DNA of 64,000 nucleotides from Paucihalobacter ruber (GCF_006494535.1 NZ_VHIQ01000002.1:524508-588507), one strand, 5' to 3'; positions 34,307-44,719 are shown, numbered from the stretch's first letter. The notes: a model not told the origin generated them from the sequence alone. Program-made: numbers and translations.

Positions 34307-36979
34307 TTGTCAATTAAAATCAAATTTCTTAAAAAATGTTACCTGTCATTGTTATTATTGACAGGTAATTTTTTATTTGGTCAAGCCATTAAAGGGGTAA
34401 TTACAGATAGCCTACAAAATCCCATTCCTTTTGTAAATATTATTGTAAAAGATTCGACGAATCAAAATATTGTAAAATATACAACTTCAGATTTAGGTGG
34501 TAAATACCGCATAGCTCTAAAAAATGCAGGCCATTACTATGTTGAATTTAAGGCCTTGTCCTATAAACCTTACTCAGAATTTATAAAGATTGCATATACA
34601 GATATTATAAAAAATATGGTTTTATTAAACCAAGTCACAGAACTTAACGAGGTCATCGTTCAAGCCGATAGGCCAATTGTGGTGAAAAAAGACACTATTA
34701 TATTTAGGGCTAGCGCATTTACCAAGGGTAACGAAACTGTTGTAGAAGAATTATTAAAGCAAATTCCCGGATTGACTGTAAGTGCTGATGGTACTATAAA
34801 AGTTGGAAATCAAGAAATATCAAAGGTGATGGTAGAAGGCGATGATTTTTTTGATAAAGGCTATAAATTACTCACTAAAAACCTAAACGCCGATGTGGTT
34901 GAAAAGATAGAACTGTATCAAAAATATTCCAACAATAAATTATTAAAAGATATAGAAGATAGTAATAAGGTGGCCTTAAATCTCATACTTAAGGAAGATA
35001 GAAAAATTGATTGGTTTGGTAATTTAAGTCTTATGCATGACATCACGGGTGAAAGTCGCTATGAAACTCGAGGAAATTTAATGAGGTTTGGCAAAAAAGC
35101 CAAGCACTATTTTTTAGCGAATTTGAATAATATTGGCAATAACATAGGTGGACAGGACAGATTTATTGTAGATGCATCCAACACGGCCAGTGTTGGGAGT
35201 GTAGGAGATTTTGAGCAAAGCAATGAACTAATATTTTTAGATGGGTTTAATCTGCAGCTCTCTGAAAATCGGTATAATTTTAATAATGCAGAACTCACAT
35301 CATTGAATACAATTTTCAATTTGAGTAAGAGGGTAAAATTAAAAACAAGCGCACTTTTTAATTGGGATGAGAATCAATTCATTCAAAATAGTACTCAAAA
35401 TTTTGAAATCAATGAAATAAATTTCACAAATACCGAAAGCAGCAACCTATTTAAAAAGCTGTTTAGAGGTGAAGGGAAGTTAGATTTTGATATCGATTTA
35501 ACAAGTAAATCTAGTCTGAAAGCAGACTTCGTTTATCAAAATGGCAATAAAGATGTGAACACTAATTTAAATTTTAATGACCTTCTTATAAATGAAACTT
35601 TAAACCAGAACAATGAAAGGTTTGATGCCAAAACAATTTTCACCAATAAACTCTCAAAAAGTAAGGTTTTGGTGAGTTCGGCTCGCTATCTTTATGAAGA
35701 TAGACCTCAAACTTATACTGCAGATAATTTTTTGTTTCAAGAACTTTTTCCGGATTCAGATGCCTCTGCTGTAGCTCAAAACAGCAATAATACGATGCAA
35801 TTTGCGGGTTTTGAAACTCATTATTTAAGTAGAGCCAATAATAACAATCTTTTCGAGGTTAAAGCAGGATATGCGTATCGTGAAGACCGATTAAAAAGTC
35901 AATTTAACTTAATTGAAGAGAATAATTCTATAAATCAACCACCAGATTACAGTAATAACCTCAAATATCGTACAGGTGATTTTTATGCAACCTCAAAATA
36001 TAAAGCCAATTTTAAATCTTTTTCTATAATTGCGAATCTAGATTTTCATCAGATAATAAATAATTTTGAGTCAACACTTACAGACGACCAGACGACGTCG
36101 TTTTATATAAATCCTTCAATAAGTTTAGGCTATAAGTTTGACGATAACAATAATTTAAATCTAAGATTTCAAAATAATATTACGAACACAAGTTTAATAA
36201 ACGCTTTTGAAAATTTTGTGCTTACAAATTACAGAGGATTTAATAAGGGTTTAGAACGTTTTGATCAAATCTCTGCAAGTGCATGGACACTTAATTACAC
36301 TTTGGGGAAATGGACCAATAAGTTCTTCGCGAATTTTAATGCCATGTATATTAAAAATCATGATTTTTTCTCAACCAACTCGGTAGTTACGCCTAATTAT
36401 ACATTGTCTAATACAATTGTAGTTAAAGACCGCGAGATGTTGATGTTTAATGGAACAACAGATCGGTATTTTGAATTCTTACAAAGTAATTTTAAGGTAC
36501 TATTAACCTACACAAAATCTAATTTTAAAAACAGCGTAAACAGTGAAGAGCTCCGTCAGGTAAATAGCGAAAATTATAGCTACGGCTTTGAACTACGGTC
36601 TGCTTTTGACGGATTGTTTAATTATCATTTGGGTTCTAAGTGGGATACCTTTATTATAAACACCACCACACGTTTTAATAATACCAATAATGTTAGTTTT
36701 ATAGATCTTAATTTTAATTTTTCTGACCAGCTTAATTCGTCATTAAAAACCGAACATTTTTATTTTGGAAATTTAGATTCCAATAAATCATACACTTTTA
36801 TTGACTTTGAAACCAAATATAAATTCAAAAGTAGGGATGTAACCTTGAGCTTAACCGGCAAAAACTTATTAAATAATCGTACTTTCAACGAGGTTTTTAT
36901 TTCAGATATAAGTGCGTCTACTCAGTCTTATCAAATATTACCTCGGTTTATTTTATTAGGTTTAGATTTTAGATTTTAA
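34307..36979 (+). CDS. TonB-dependent receptor-like outer-membrane protein
   Basis: 890 residues. Starts with TTG 34307, since no ATG is available before the signal peptide (about 1-25, ending LFGQ). A CarboxypepD_reg domain (about 26-110) precedes a plug-like region (ETVVEELLKQIPGLTVSADG) and a long beta-barrel ending in an aromatic LLGLDFRF. This is the outer-membrane beta-barrel class often paired with GLPGLI proteins. The substrate is unknown; no TonB box can be pinned down. Confidence 0.88.
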   Translation: MSIKIKFLKKCYLSLLLLTGNFLFGQAIKGVITDSLQNPIPFVNIIVKDSTNQNIVKYTTSDLGGKYRIALKNAGHYYVEFKALSYKPYSEFIKIAYTDIIKNMVLLNQVTELNEVIVQADRPIVVKKDTIIFRASAFTKGNETVVEELLKQIPGLTVSADGTIKVGNQEISKVMVEGDDFFDKGYKLLTKNLNADVVEKIELYQKYSNNKLLKDIEDSNKVALNLILKEDRKIDWFGNLSLMHDITGESRYETRGNLMRFGKKAKHYFLANLNNIGNNIGGQDRFIVDASNTASVGSVGDFEQSNELIFLDGFNLQLSENRYNFNNAELTSLNTIFNLSKRVKLKTSALFNWDENQFIQNSTQNFEINEINFTNTESSNLFKKLFRGEGKLDFDIDLTSKSSLKADFVYQNGNKDVNTNLNFNDLLINETLNQNNERFDAKTIFTNKLSKSKVLVSSARYLYEDRPQTYTADNFLFQELFPDSDASAVAQNSNNTMQFAGFETHYLSRANNNNLFEVKAGYAYREDRLKSQFNLIEENNSINQPPDYSNNLKYRTGDFYATSKYKANFKSFSIIANLDFHQIINNFESTLTDDQTTSFYINPSISLGYKFDDNNNLNLRFQNNITNTSLINAFENFVLTNYRGFNKGLERFDQISASAWTLNYTLGKWTNKFFANFNAMYIKNHDFFSTNSVVTPNYTLSNTIVVKDREMLMFNGTTDRYFEFLQSNFKVLLTYTKSNFKNSVNSEELRQVNSENYSYGFELRSAFDGLFNYHLGSKWDTFIINTTTRFNNTNNVSFIDLNFNFSDQLNSSLKTEHFYFGNLDSNKSYTFIDFETKYKFKSRDVTLSLTGKNLLNNRTFNEVFISDISASTQSYQILPRFILLGLDFRF

Positions 36980-36996
36980 TAAATAATAAATTTGTT

Positions 36997-37125
36997 AATT
37001 ATTTTGTAGTTAACGCCTATCGTAATTATGCACCCATCCCAAACTTACTATTTACAGGTATAATGGGCAGCCAGCGTTTGGGTGATCGTTTACCTTTTGA
37101 TTTTGGGTTGGAGGTTGAAGAGTAA
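36997..37125 (+). pseudogene. Remnant: 3' end of a paralogue of the 30833 gene
   Basis: Encodes NYFVVNAYRNYAPIPNLLFT and GIMGSQRLGDRLPFDFGLEV then a stop, aligning over 42 codons with the end of the 30833-31858 protein. Nucleotide identity is roughly 80-85% by eye. No 5' part exists. Together with the intact gene it brackets the block 31859-36979. Confidence 0.85.
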
Positions 37126-37154
37126 GTAATAATAAAATTAGATACTACAAATGT

Positions 37155-37210
37155 AAAAGCCCTTTCAAAAAAACTTAACCAATTTGGTTTTTCTTAAAAA
37201 GGGCTTTTTA
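37155..37210. terminator. Long bidirectional terminator hairpin
   Basis: Arms AAAAGCCCTTT/AAAGGGCTTTT with an inner AACCAA/TTGGTT stem, T-runs on both sides. It separates the rightward receptor block from the leftward TM2 gene. Confidence 0.8.
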
Positions 37211-37248
37211 TTATAGGTTATAAATGTTTCTGTAAGCTTAATCAACTA

Positions 37249-37632
37249 CTAAAACCAAGGCTTCTTCCCGGCTTGGTAGGTGTTGTAAAATTCTTCATCA
37301 GATTTTGTAAGATAAATAATACCTTCAATTAATCCAATAATGCCTGGAATCCATAGTATAAAGGCTCCTATTACTAAACAAGTCGTTAAAAAACCAACAA
37401 GTGCTATAGCCAACATTATAAAGCCTTCTTTGTTGTATCCAAGTATAAACTTGTGCACACCAAAAGTCCCAAGCAAAATAGCTAAAATACCAGCCAATAT
37501 TTTTTTATTATCGGTAGATTGAAATGTTTCTCTGGCACTATCAGTGAACTCTCTGGCAGTTTCTTTGGCTTCTTCAGCAAATTCTTTAGCAGATTCTTTG
37601 GCGTCGTCTAAGGGTTTGTTTTCGTCAGACAT
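37249..37632 (-). CDS. TM2 domain protein
   Basis: 127 residues. The first 45 are charged, with repeated (A)KE.A.E segments likely to form an amphipathic coiled helix. Residues about 45-110 are a TM2 domain: KKILAGILAILLGTFGVHKF, two transmembrane helices and a short loop. Function of TM2 proteins in bacteria is unknown. Confidence 0.85.
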   Translation of the reverse strand: MSDENKPLDDAKESAKEFAEEAKETAREFTDSARETFQSTDNKKILAGILAILLGTFGVHKFILGYNKEGFIMLAIALVGFLTTCLVIGAFILWIPGIIGLIEGIIYLTKSDEEFYNTYQAGKKPWF

Positions 37633-37780
37633 AATTTTGATTGTTTAATGGTTAGAGTAGTAAATTTAATAAAATTAGCTCCATTTTTTACATAATTGAT
37701 TTAAATAATATATAAACAGATGGTTAACTTGTATAACTGGACTTTTTTAGGCAACTTTGAATAACGTTGTATTTGCTGTT

Positions 37781-38716
37781 TTATGCAAATTCAGCTTTTA
37801 TTTTATCAACAATGGTTTGTGCCAGTTTTATATGACTTTCGGTAGTCCAGCCGGCTACATGTGGCGTTAAAAGTACGTTGTTGGCTTTAATGAGGTACTG
37901 GAAGGCTTCGGGCATTATAGAAGTAAACATATCTTCGAAAGATGCTTTTTCATATTCCAACACATCTAAACCGGCGCCTAAGATTTTGCCGTTTTTTAAA
38001 GCCGCTACCAAATCTTTAGTGACAACACTTTTTCCGCGGGCGGTATTAAGAAACCAGAATGGCTTTGCAAAAGCATTGATTAAAGTGGCGTCAATCATTC
38101 CAAGTGTTTGTGGCCTTTGTGGCGTGTGAAGGCTCACCACATCACTTTTTAGTTGAAGTGTTTCGAGAGATACCTGTTGGGCATTTTCATCGCCGACATT
38201 TTCGAGAATATCATAACACAGTACATCTACATCAAAGCCGAGTAATTTTTTGGCAAAGGCTTTTCCGGTGTTGCCATAACCAATAATACCAACGGTTTTA
38301 CCGTCTAATTCTACACCGCGGTTGGCTTCGCGTCGCCAAATGCCTTGTTTAACTTCGCTGTTGGCCTGATTGAGCTTGTTGAATAGCGCCAGCAACATTC
38401 CCAAAGCGTGCTCGGCTACTGCATTTCGGTTACCTTCGGGTGCAGCAATAAGTTTTACGCCTTTTTGCCGTGCGATATCTGTATCTATATTTTCCAATCC
38501 GGCACCAACCCTGGCAATAAATTTTAGATTAGTGGCTGCGTTTAAAAAAACTTTGTCTATGGTGAATCGACTTCTAATGACAATACCATCATAATGTGCA
38601 ATTTTTGCTTCAATAGCTTCTTTTGATGAGGTATAATCTTTGTCGTTTACAAAGCCTAGGTCGCTAAGTTGTTTAATGAGTAATTGGTGATTGGTATCGA
38701 GGTGAAGCACTTTCAT
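37781..38716 (-). CDS. D-2-hydroxyacid dehydrogenase (phosphoglycerate dehydrogenase-like)
   Basis: 311 residues. NAD-binding motif GIIGYGNTGKAFAKKL near 143-158, catalytic Arg in ARVGAGLEN region and NTARG, and the His in LLTPHVAGWT. The family includes SerA and hydroxypyruvate reductase. No ACT domain, so a short SerA or a relative; the substrate is not certain. Confidence 0.88.
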   Translation of the reverse strand: MKVLHLDTNHQLLIKQLSDLGFVNDKDYTSSKEAIEAKIAHYDGIVIRSRFTIDKVFLNAATNLKFIARVGAGLENIDTDIARQKGVKLIAAPEGNRNAVAEHALGMLLALFNKLNQANSEVKQGIWRREANRGVELDGKTVGIIGYGNTGKAFAKKLLGFDVDVLCYDILENVGDENAQQVSLETLQLKSDVVSLHTPQRPQTLGMIDATLINAFAKPFWFLNTARGKSVVTKDLVAALKNGKILGAGLDVLEYEKASFEDMFTSIMPEAFQYLIKANNVLLTPHVAGWTTESHIKLAQTIVDKIKAEFA

Positions 38717-38731
38717 ATAAAACAGTTTTAG

Positions 38732-39856
38732 TTAGCTAAAGAGTTTAACATAAGCATCAAAAACATACACTTTTCCTCTCTTGCCACCTGTAATTTCGTT
38801 AAGTATTTCCATATTAACCATTTCGTCTAAAATTTTATAAGCAGTTGGTTGAGAAACATTTGTGATTTCTACTATTTTTGAGGCGTTTATCACGGGTTTT
38901 TGGTATAAAAATTCCATGATGTTAAGCAAGTGTTTATTTCTACTATTGGCGTTCTGAATTTTTTCTTCTATGTCTTTTTTAAGTTTTAACACGGCATCAA
39001 AAGTTAAAATTCCGTTTTGTGAAGTTTCTATAACACCTACCAGAAAAAATTTCAACCATTGTTTTAAATCATTTTTGGTTCTCACATTCATTAAGTTGTC
39101 ATAATACAATTGCCTGTTGCGTTCAAAAAAATCTGATAGATATAATACAGGCTTTTTAAGAATAGATTTATCTACCAAATACAAAGTGATAAGTAGCCTG
39201 CCAACCCTGCCATTACCATCTAAAAATGGATGGATAGTTTCAAATTGATAATGTATAAGGGCAATTTTTATCAAATCAGGTAAATAATTTTCCTGATTAT
39301 TGGCAAATTTCTCTAAATCGCTCATTAGTTCCGGCAAAGATGCATATATAGGTGGTATAAATATAGCATCGTTAATTGTAGCACCTCCAATCCAATTTTG
39401 GCTGGTTCTAAAATGTCCGGGTTGTTTATGTTGCCCTCTAACCCCTTGCAATAGAATTTTATGTGTTTCTTTTATCAATCTATTTGAAAATGGAAGTTGC
39501 TCTAATAATTTAATAGCAGTATTCATGGCCTGAATGTAATTTTGAACCTCTTCCCAGTCATCTCTTTTTTCTAAAACTATATCTTCTTTCTCTAAAAAGG
39601 CTTCTTCAATTTTGGTTTGCGTACCTTCAATTTTACTGCTTTGTGTGGCCTCTTTTATGACGTGCATGCTAATGTACATCTCAATATTTGGAATGTATTC
39701 TGAGTACATATCTAACCTGCCAAGTTGCCTGTCGGCCTTAGACAATAATTGCAGAATTTCCATATCGTCCATCAGCCATTGTCTGTTGATGAGCGAAGGT
39801 TGGAAGCTTTTGTAGTATCCTTGATTTTGAAAATTTCCCGATTGATGATTTTTCAT
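38732..39856 (-). CDS. Fic family protein with C-terminal winged helix
   Basis: 374 residues. The Fic core motif HPFLDGNGRVGR near 209-220 is intact, so AMP transfer is expected. An N-terminal autoinhibitory motif (SSKIEGT near 71-77, the S-x-x-x-E-G type) is present, making this a class II Fic. A winged helix (about 300-374, NVSQPTAYKILDEMV) follows. Such proteins usually modify targets by AMPylation and may bind DNA to control themselves. An inverted repeat overlaps the promoter. Confidence 0.92.
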   Translation of the reverse strand: MKNHQSGNFQNQGYYKSFQPSLINRQWLMDDMEILQLLSKADRQLGRLDMYSEYIPNIEMYISMHVIKEATQSSKIEGTQTKIEEAFLEKEDIVLEKRDDWEEVQNYIQAMNTAIKLLEQLPFSNRLIKETHKILLQGVRGQHKQPGHFRTSQNWIGGATINDAIFIPPIYASLPELMSDLEKFANNQENYLPDLIKIALIHYQFETIHPFLDGNGRVGRLLITLYLVDKSILKKPVLYLSDFFERNRQLYYDNLMNVRTKNDLKQWLKFFLVGVIETSQNGILTFDAVLKLKKDIEEKIQNANSRNKHLLNIMEFLYQKPVINASKIVEITNVSQPTAYKILDEMVNMEILNEITGGKRGKVYVFDAYVKLFS

Positions 39857-39875
39857 TTTTTTGATTTCCTTTAAA

Positions 39876-39961
39876 CAAAGATACAGCTTATTTAAAAAAA
39901 CATCATATAATTTAAATAAGAAATGACATTATTTAAATATATTTATTAAAAATTAAATAAG
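39876..39961 (-). promoter_or_regulatory. Fic gene promoter with inverted-repeat operator
   Basis: -7 box TATCTTTG (39883-39876), 20 bases before the ATG. Around the -33 position a perfect inverted repeat CTTATTTAAA / TTTAAATAAG (39887-39896 and 39911-39920, 14 bases apart), and a third half-site ATTAAATAAG at 39952-39961. A likely binding site for the Fic protein's own winged helix. Confidence 0.55.
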
Positions 39962-40043
39962 AAGTTGTTAATGTTAAGTTTTAATTCAATTTTAACGAAT
40001 AACAACAAAATGCACTTATCTAAATGATCAAAGATTGAATAGG

Positions 40044-41414
40044 TTAAAACCCCAAAATAAGTTTAGCTATTAAAAAGTAAATTAGAATCCCAAAAATATC
40101 GTTACTGGTGGTAATAAACGGTCCGGTTGCTATGGCCGGATCAATACCGCGTTTGTCTAGAAATAACGGTACAAACGTACCTACCAGTCCGGCAACTACA
40201 ATCACTGCAACAAGAGACACCGATATGGCAATGGCAGTTAACAGATCCCCATTGTAAAAAAACACAAACAAGAACAAAAACAAGGCTAGAATAGCACCAT
40301 TGAGTGCTGCTAAAAGCATTTCCTTAATCAACCTGCTGTTAATACTGCCTTTAACATCGTCGTTTGCCAAACCCTGTACGATAATGGCGCTGGATTGTAC
40401 ACCAACATTTCCCGCCATGGCTGCAATTAACGGAGTGAAAAAAAACAAAACAGCATATTTTGAAAAAGACTCCTGAAACCCTTCCATAATTAAGAAAGCA
40501 CCAATACCACCAAGCAAACCCAGTGCCAACCAAGGAATTCTCGCTCTGGTGAGTTGTAAAATACTGTCGTCTGCTTCAACATCTTGCGAAATACCTGCTG
40601 CTAATTGGTAATCTTTGTCAGCTTCCTCTTTAATAACATCAATAATATCGTCAATGGTAATCCTGCCAAGAAGGGTTTTGTTTCGGTCTACTACCGGAAT
40701 TGCTTCCAAATCGTATTTGGCCATTATTTTAGCTACCTCTTCAACATCTTCGTCTACATATACAGAATCTACGGTTGATATGTAGATGTCTGCAATTTTC
40801 TGGTCGCTTTTGGCGGTGATTAAATCTTTTAGTGACAGTCTTCCAATAAGCTTGTTTTTTTTATCAACAACGTAAACCGAATGTACGCGAGTCACATTTT
40901 CTGCCTGCCCGCGAATACGACGTAAACAACCGGCAACCGTCCAGGTTTCGTAAACTTTTACCAACTCTTTGGCCATGAGTCCGCCGGCCGTATCTTCGTC
41001 ATAGGTAAGTAATTCCTGAATTTCGGCTTTGTGGTCTTCGTCTTCAATTTTTGAAATTACTTCGTGCTGTCTGCTTATAGGAAGTTCGGCAATAATATCG
41101 GCGGCGTCGTCGGTGTCGAGCTCTTGAATTTCTTCGGCAATTTCTTTAGCCGACAAATTTTGAAGTACTTTTTCTCGAATGTCTTCGTCTAACTCGGTAA
41201 GAATATCCGAAGTGGTTTCAGAATCGAGCAACTTAATAACATACAGTGCATCTTCGAGCTCCAGATCGTTGAGTATTTCGGCAACGTCGGCATAATGGTA
41301 ATCTTTTAGAAGGTGTTTAAGTGCTTTATCGTCTTGGGTTTCAATAAGCTCTTGAACCAGTTCTAAAAGTTCCTCGGTGATTTTAAACTGTATATTATTA
41401 TTTAATTCTTCCAA
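40044..41414 (-). CDS. mgtE: Magnesium transporter MgtE
   Basis: 456 residues. N-terminal superhelical domain (1-130), two CBS domains (about 135-260) and five transmembrane helices with a conserved first helix region near PWLALGLLGG and an ending FGILIYFLIAKLIL. MgtE is a Mg2+-gated channel in the inner membrane. Its start lies 11 bases after the rsmA stop, suggesting co-transcription. Confidence 0.95.
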   Translation of the reverse strand: MEELNNNIQFKITEELLELVQELIETQDDKALKHLLKDYHYADVAEILNDLELEDALYVIKLLDSETTSDILTELDEDIREKVLQNLSAKEIAEEIQELDTDDAADIIAELPISRQHEVISKIEDEDHKAEIQELLTYDEDTAGGLMAKELVKVYETWTVAGCLRRIRGQAENVTRVHSVYVVDKKNKLIGRLSLKDLITAKSDQKIADIYISTVDSVYVDEDVEEVAKIMAKYDLEAIPVVDRNKTLLGRITIDDIIDVIKEEADKDYQLAAGISQDVEADDSILQLTRARIPWLALGLLGGIGAFLIMEGFQESFSKYAVLFFFTPLIAAMAGNVGVQSSAIIVQGLANDDVKGSINSRLIKEMLLAALNGAILALFLFLFVFFYNGDLLTAIAISVSLVAVIVVAGLVGTFVPLFLDKRGIDPAIATGPFITTSNDIFGILIYFLIAKLILGF

Positions 41415-41425
41415 AACACTTGGTT

Positions 41426-42211
41426 TTAAGTGTCGTTAGACAATAGTTGTGTTAAGTTGATAAATTGCGACACGCTTAATTGCTCGGGTCGTTGGTCAAA
41501 GATAGTATTTGCTTTTAAATTATCGCTTAGGTTAAAACTTTTTAAACTGTTGCGAAGGGTTTTTCTTCGTTGATTAAAAGCGGTTTTTACCACTTTAAAC
41601 AGTAAGGCTTCATCACATTCCAATTGATAAGGCGTTTTTCTGGTAAGACGCAATACACCCGAATCTACTTTTGGGGGCGGATTGAAAACACTTGGCGGCA
41701 CTGTAAATAAATATTCGGCCTTGTAAAAAGCTTGGGTTAATACCGAAAGTATGCCGTAAACTTTGCTGCCTTCTTTGGCACAAATACGCAGTGCGACTTC
41801 TTTTTGAAACATACCGGCAAACTGTGGAATTTGCGCTCGCATTTCTAAGGTTTTAAATACGATTTGAGTCGAAATATTGTAAGGGAAATTACCTATGATT
41901 GAGAAAGACGCACCATTGAATACCCGGTTTAAATCGAATTTTAAAAAATCTTCGGGAATGATATGGTTTGCTAAACTGGTAAAATGGGTTTTGAGATAAT
42001 CTACCGATTCGGGATCAATTTCTATAACATAGGTTTCTTTGGCGCGTTCCAATAAAAATTGTGTGAGAACACCCATTCCCGGACCAATTTCGAGGATCTT
42101 TTCGGTGGCATTATAATCTAGGCTATCAGCTATTTTTTGAGCAATGTTGGTGTCGGTTAAAAAATGCTGACCCAGATGTTTTTTGGCTTTTACCTGTTGG
42201 TTATTTTTCAA
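41426..42211 (-). CDS. rsmA: 16S rRNA dimethyladenosine transferase RsmA (KsgA)
   Basis: 261 residues. S-adenosylmethionine motif [10 protein letters not shown] near 42-51, catalytic NFPY in [10 protein letters not shown] (NLPY in most homologues) and the C-terminal helical RNA-binding part. It dimethylates two adenines in the 3' helix of 16S rRNA. It starts 16 bases after the DUF4286 stop. Confidence 0.96.
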   Translation of the reverse strand: MKNNQQVKAKKHLGQHFLTDTNIAQKIADSLDYNATEKILEIGPGMGVLTQFLLERAKETYVIEIDPESVDYLKTHFTSLANHIIPEDFLKFDLNRVFNGASFSIIGNFPYNISTQIVFKTLEMRAQIPQFAGMFQKEVALRICAKEGSKVYGILSVLTQAFYKAEYLFTVPPSVFNPPPKVDSGVLRLTRKTPYQLECDEALLFKVVKTAFNQRRKTLRNSLKSFNLSDNLKANTIFDQRPEQLSVSQFINLTQLLSNDT

Positions 42212-42227
42212 GATAGCAGACTTGTTG

Positions 42228-42548
42228 TTAGTTAAAATTCACGCTGTATTCGTCAATTACCTGTAATTCGGTTCTAAAAGCCAATACTTTATCGGCAAAT
42301 AGTTTAATACTTTCCTGCTGAAGCCTGGTGGCGTCTTTTTTATAGTAATTGTCTAAATCTTCCCGTGATTTCGCGCGATATTGAACAGAATAGGTAACAC
42401 CGGAATCCCCATCGATTAAAACCTTGATGAGCTTAGCCTCAGTAAACCAACCGGTAGATAATACCTGGGGTATGTGCATTTTAATCCAGTTAAGCCATTC
42501 GGTGTGAATGGAGTTATCAACGCTGATGGTAACGTTATATATGTACAT
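42228..42548 (-). CDS. DUF4286 family protein
   Basis: 106 residues, a ferredoxin-like fold: [30 protein letters not shown], and [15 protein letters not shown]. Conserved in Bacteroidota next to rsmA. Function unknown. Confidence 0.85.
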   Translation of the reverse strand: MYIYNVTISVDNSIHTEWLNWIKMHIPQVLSTGWFTEAKLIKVLIDGDSGVTYSVQYRAKSREDLDNYYKKDATRLQQESIKLFADKVLAFRTELQVIDEYSVNFN

Positions 42549-42615
42549 AACTGTTGTTTTGAAGCGAAGATAAGATTAATTATTGTGGTTTGCGAAAAAA
42601 CGGGGTGATGTGCTC

Positions 42616-42857
42616 AGACACGGATTACACGGATTAGCACGAATAATACCGTAAAAATTCTGCGTAAAACTTCTGCTAACTTATTCGATTTTAGCGGGAT
42701 AAAATATTTATGTGTATGATTTTAGGAATTGGTTTCCTTTACGTTCTTTGCTTAGCGTTTTAAAAATTACTATAAAGACACGGATTTCACGGATTATCAC
42801 GAATTATCTTTAGATTTAAACAACAAAAAAATCTGTGCTAATCTGTGTTATCTGTGA
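42616..42857. repeat. Dispersed CACGGATTACACGGATTA-type repeats
   Basis: One partial copy at 42616-42646 and a full imperfect inverted repeat at 42776-42857 whose right arm is CTGTGCTAATCTGTGTTATC. This is a widespread intergenic repeat in Bacteroidota. It fills most of the 319-base gap between two leftward genes; no gene is seen. Confidence 0.75.
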
Positions 42858-42867
42858 GAAAAAAATA

Positions 42868-44652
42868 TCAATTAACATCATCACCTCTTAATTGCCTAAA
42901 TTTCTTACGGGCTTCAACAAAATAAATGCTATCCTGATGGTTAAAGATGATGGCTTCGTAGTGTTCTTTAGCTAATTGTGTGTCGTTATAGATATAGTTA
43001 TAAATCTCGGCCAGCCTAAAATAGGCGTCGTCTGCCAGGATTTCGTCTCGGTAGTCTTTTAGTATTTCCTGATAGTTGGCAATGGCTTTTTCGTATTGTT
43101 TTTCTTTTTCCAAAAGCAGCGCTTGTTTGTAAAGAGCCTCGTCTATGATGCTTTCACCACGGTGATCGCTTAAAATTTTATCGAGAATTGCTATAGCCTC
43201 AATGTTGTTGTTTTTAAAAGCAAGTAAATCGGCTTTACTATATAATTTTAAAGCAGTTAGGGTTGAATCTTCGTACTTATTATCTGAAATAAGCAATTTT
43301 AGCTCTACCGCATCATTAGCTATAAGCTGTGAGGTCGCCGCTTTTAAAATTTTGAGTTGAGATTCTGCCCATTCAAAATCACCTTTATAAAAACTGGTTT
43401 TAGCAACTTTAAATCTGGCTTCCTGCGCCAGAGTACTGTTTTTAAGGTTATTTTGAATTTGAGTGTAATAGATGAGCGCCTCATTAAATTTCTCCTGAAT
43501 TACTAAAATATCGGCCATCAGCATTTTAACAGTGTTTTCTTGAAACGGTGCTAAATTTAGCGTTAAGGTGTTTTTTAAAAAACCGGTGGCCTCTTGTGTT
43601 TCTTGCAGATTAAAAGCTAAAAATCTGGCATAAGACAATTGCAAGGCCAATGTTTGTGGGGTTTTACCATATCGCTCAAAAAGGTCTAGATATTTAGTTT
43701 GGAGGTTGTTGTAATCTTTTTTAGTGGCATTTTCTAAACCAATGTCTAAAAGATATTGATGCGCCAGCAACTGGGTGTCTATATCTTGTGCCTGTTGAAG
43801 AACGTAGGTAAATATTTCTTTACTTACGTTGTAATCGTGGTCGTCTAAGGCAATCACGGCAAGTTCAGTTAATCGGTCCAAACTTTCAGGAAAGCGCATG
43901 TAGAGTGCTTTTTCTTGCAGGAATGATTTTTTATAGTCTTTTTCCTGTATATACTGCCAGCTCAGTAATTCATACCAAAACGGGTCTGGTGAGGTTTGTA
44001 ATTTTTTGAGCAGTTGTTTTCTTAACATCAAATTATTGGGTCCGTTACTGTCTTCACTTAAAAAGTCATTAAAGGCTCGTTTGGCGTTGTAGATAAACGA
44101 CGGATTTACCTCAATGTAATCCAAGTAATTACTAAACATAGACTCAACATCGCCAATATCGCCGTAAAGTCTTGCTAGTTGCATGTTATAATTTTTTTCC
44201 GGTTGAAGTTCCATTCCCCGCTTGTAAACCCTTATAGCATTATCAATCAAAGCTTTGTCTTCAAAACTACGGGCAACAGTGTAGGTAAAATTGGGTTTCT
44301 CTTCAATATATTGTATAGCCGACTCATAATATTCGTTGGCCAGTTGCAAACTATCCATAAGTTGATAGTTGTAGCCCATTTCTATGGCGTAGGTTGGACT
44401 GTAAAACCGTGATAGTATTTCGTTTAATTTATCTTTAGCTTCGCCGTAGCGCTCCATTTGTTGAAGCGTTTCTACTATTTTAAATAAGTACTTTGACGCA
44501 CCGCGTTCTGTGGTGTACAGCTTTTCGTAGGTGATGAGTGCTTTTTCAAATTCACCGCGATTGAAATAATCTTCTGCCAAAGCTTCACTCTGCGCCATAG
44601 CAGTGCTCAAACCGAATAGGGTAAAAAGTATCAATATTATATGGCGTAACAT
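42868..44652 (-). CDS. Exported tetratricopeptide repeat protein (594 aa)
   Basis: Signal peptide (1-20, STAMAQ), then TPR-like helical repeats along the whole length, for example AEDYFNRGEFEKALITYEKL and EKQYEKAIANYQEILKDY. No catalytic domain. Typical of Bacteroidota periplasmic scaffold proteins. Single transcript bounded by a terminator upstream. Confidence 0.82.
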   Translation of the reverse strand: MLRHIILILFTLFGLSTAMAQSEALAEDYFNRGEFEKALITYEKLYTTERGASKYLFKIVETLQQMERYGEAKDKLNEILSRFYSPTYAIEMGYNYQLMDSLQLANEYYESAIQYIEEKPNFTYTVARSFEDKALIDNAIRVYKRGMELQPEKNYNMQLARLYGDIGDVESMFSNYLDYIEVNPSFIYNAKRAFNDFLSEDSNGPNNLMLRKQLLKKLQTSPDPFWYELLSWQYIQEKDYKKSFLQEKALYMRFPESLDRLTELAVIALDDHDYNVSKEIFTYVLQQAQDIDTQLLAHQYLLDIGLENATKKDYNNLQTKYLDLFERYGKTPQTLALQLSYARFLAFNLQETQEATGFLKNTLTLNLAPFQENTVKMLMADILVIQEKFNEALIYYTQIQNNLKNSTLAQEARFKVAKTSFYKGDFEWAESQLKILKAATSQLIANDAVELKLLISDNKYEDSTLTALKLYSKADLLAFKNNNIEAIAILDKILSDHRGESIIDEALYKQALLLEKEKQYEKAIANYQEILKDYRDEILADDAYFRLAEIYNYIYNDTQLAKEHYEAIIFNHQDSIYFVEARKKFRQLRGDDVN

Positions 44653-44719
44653 AGGAGTTTATTGAGTGTAACACGTAAATATAAATAAACAACGCTGCAC
44701 TGAGTGTGAATATTTTTAT

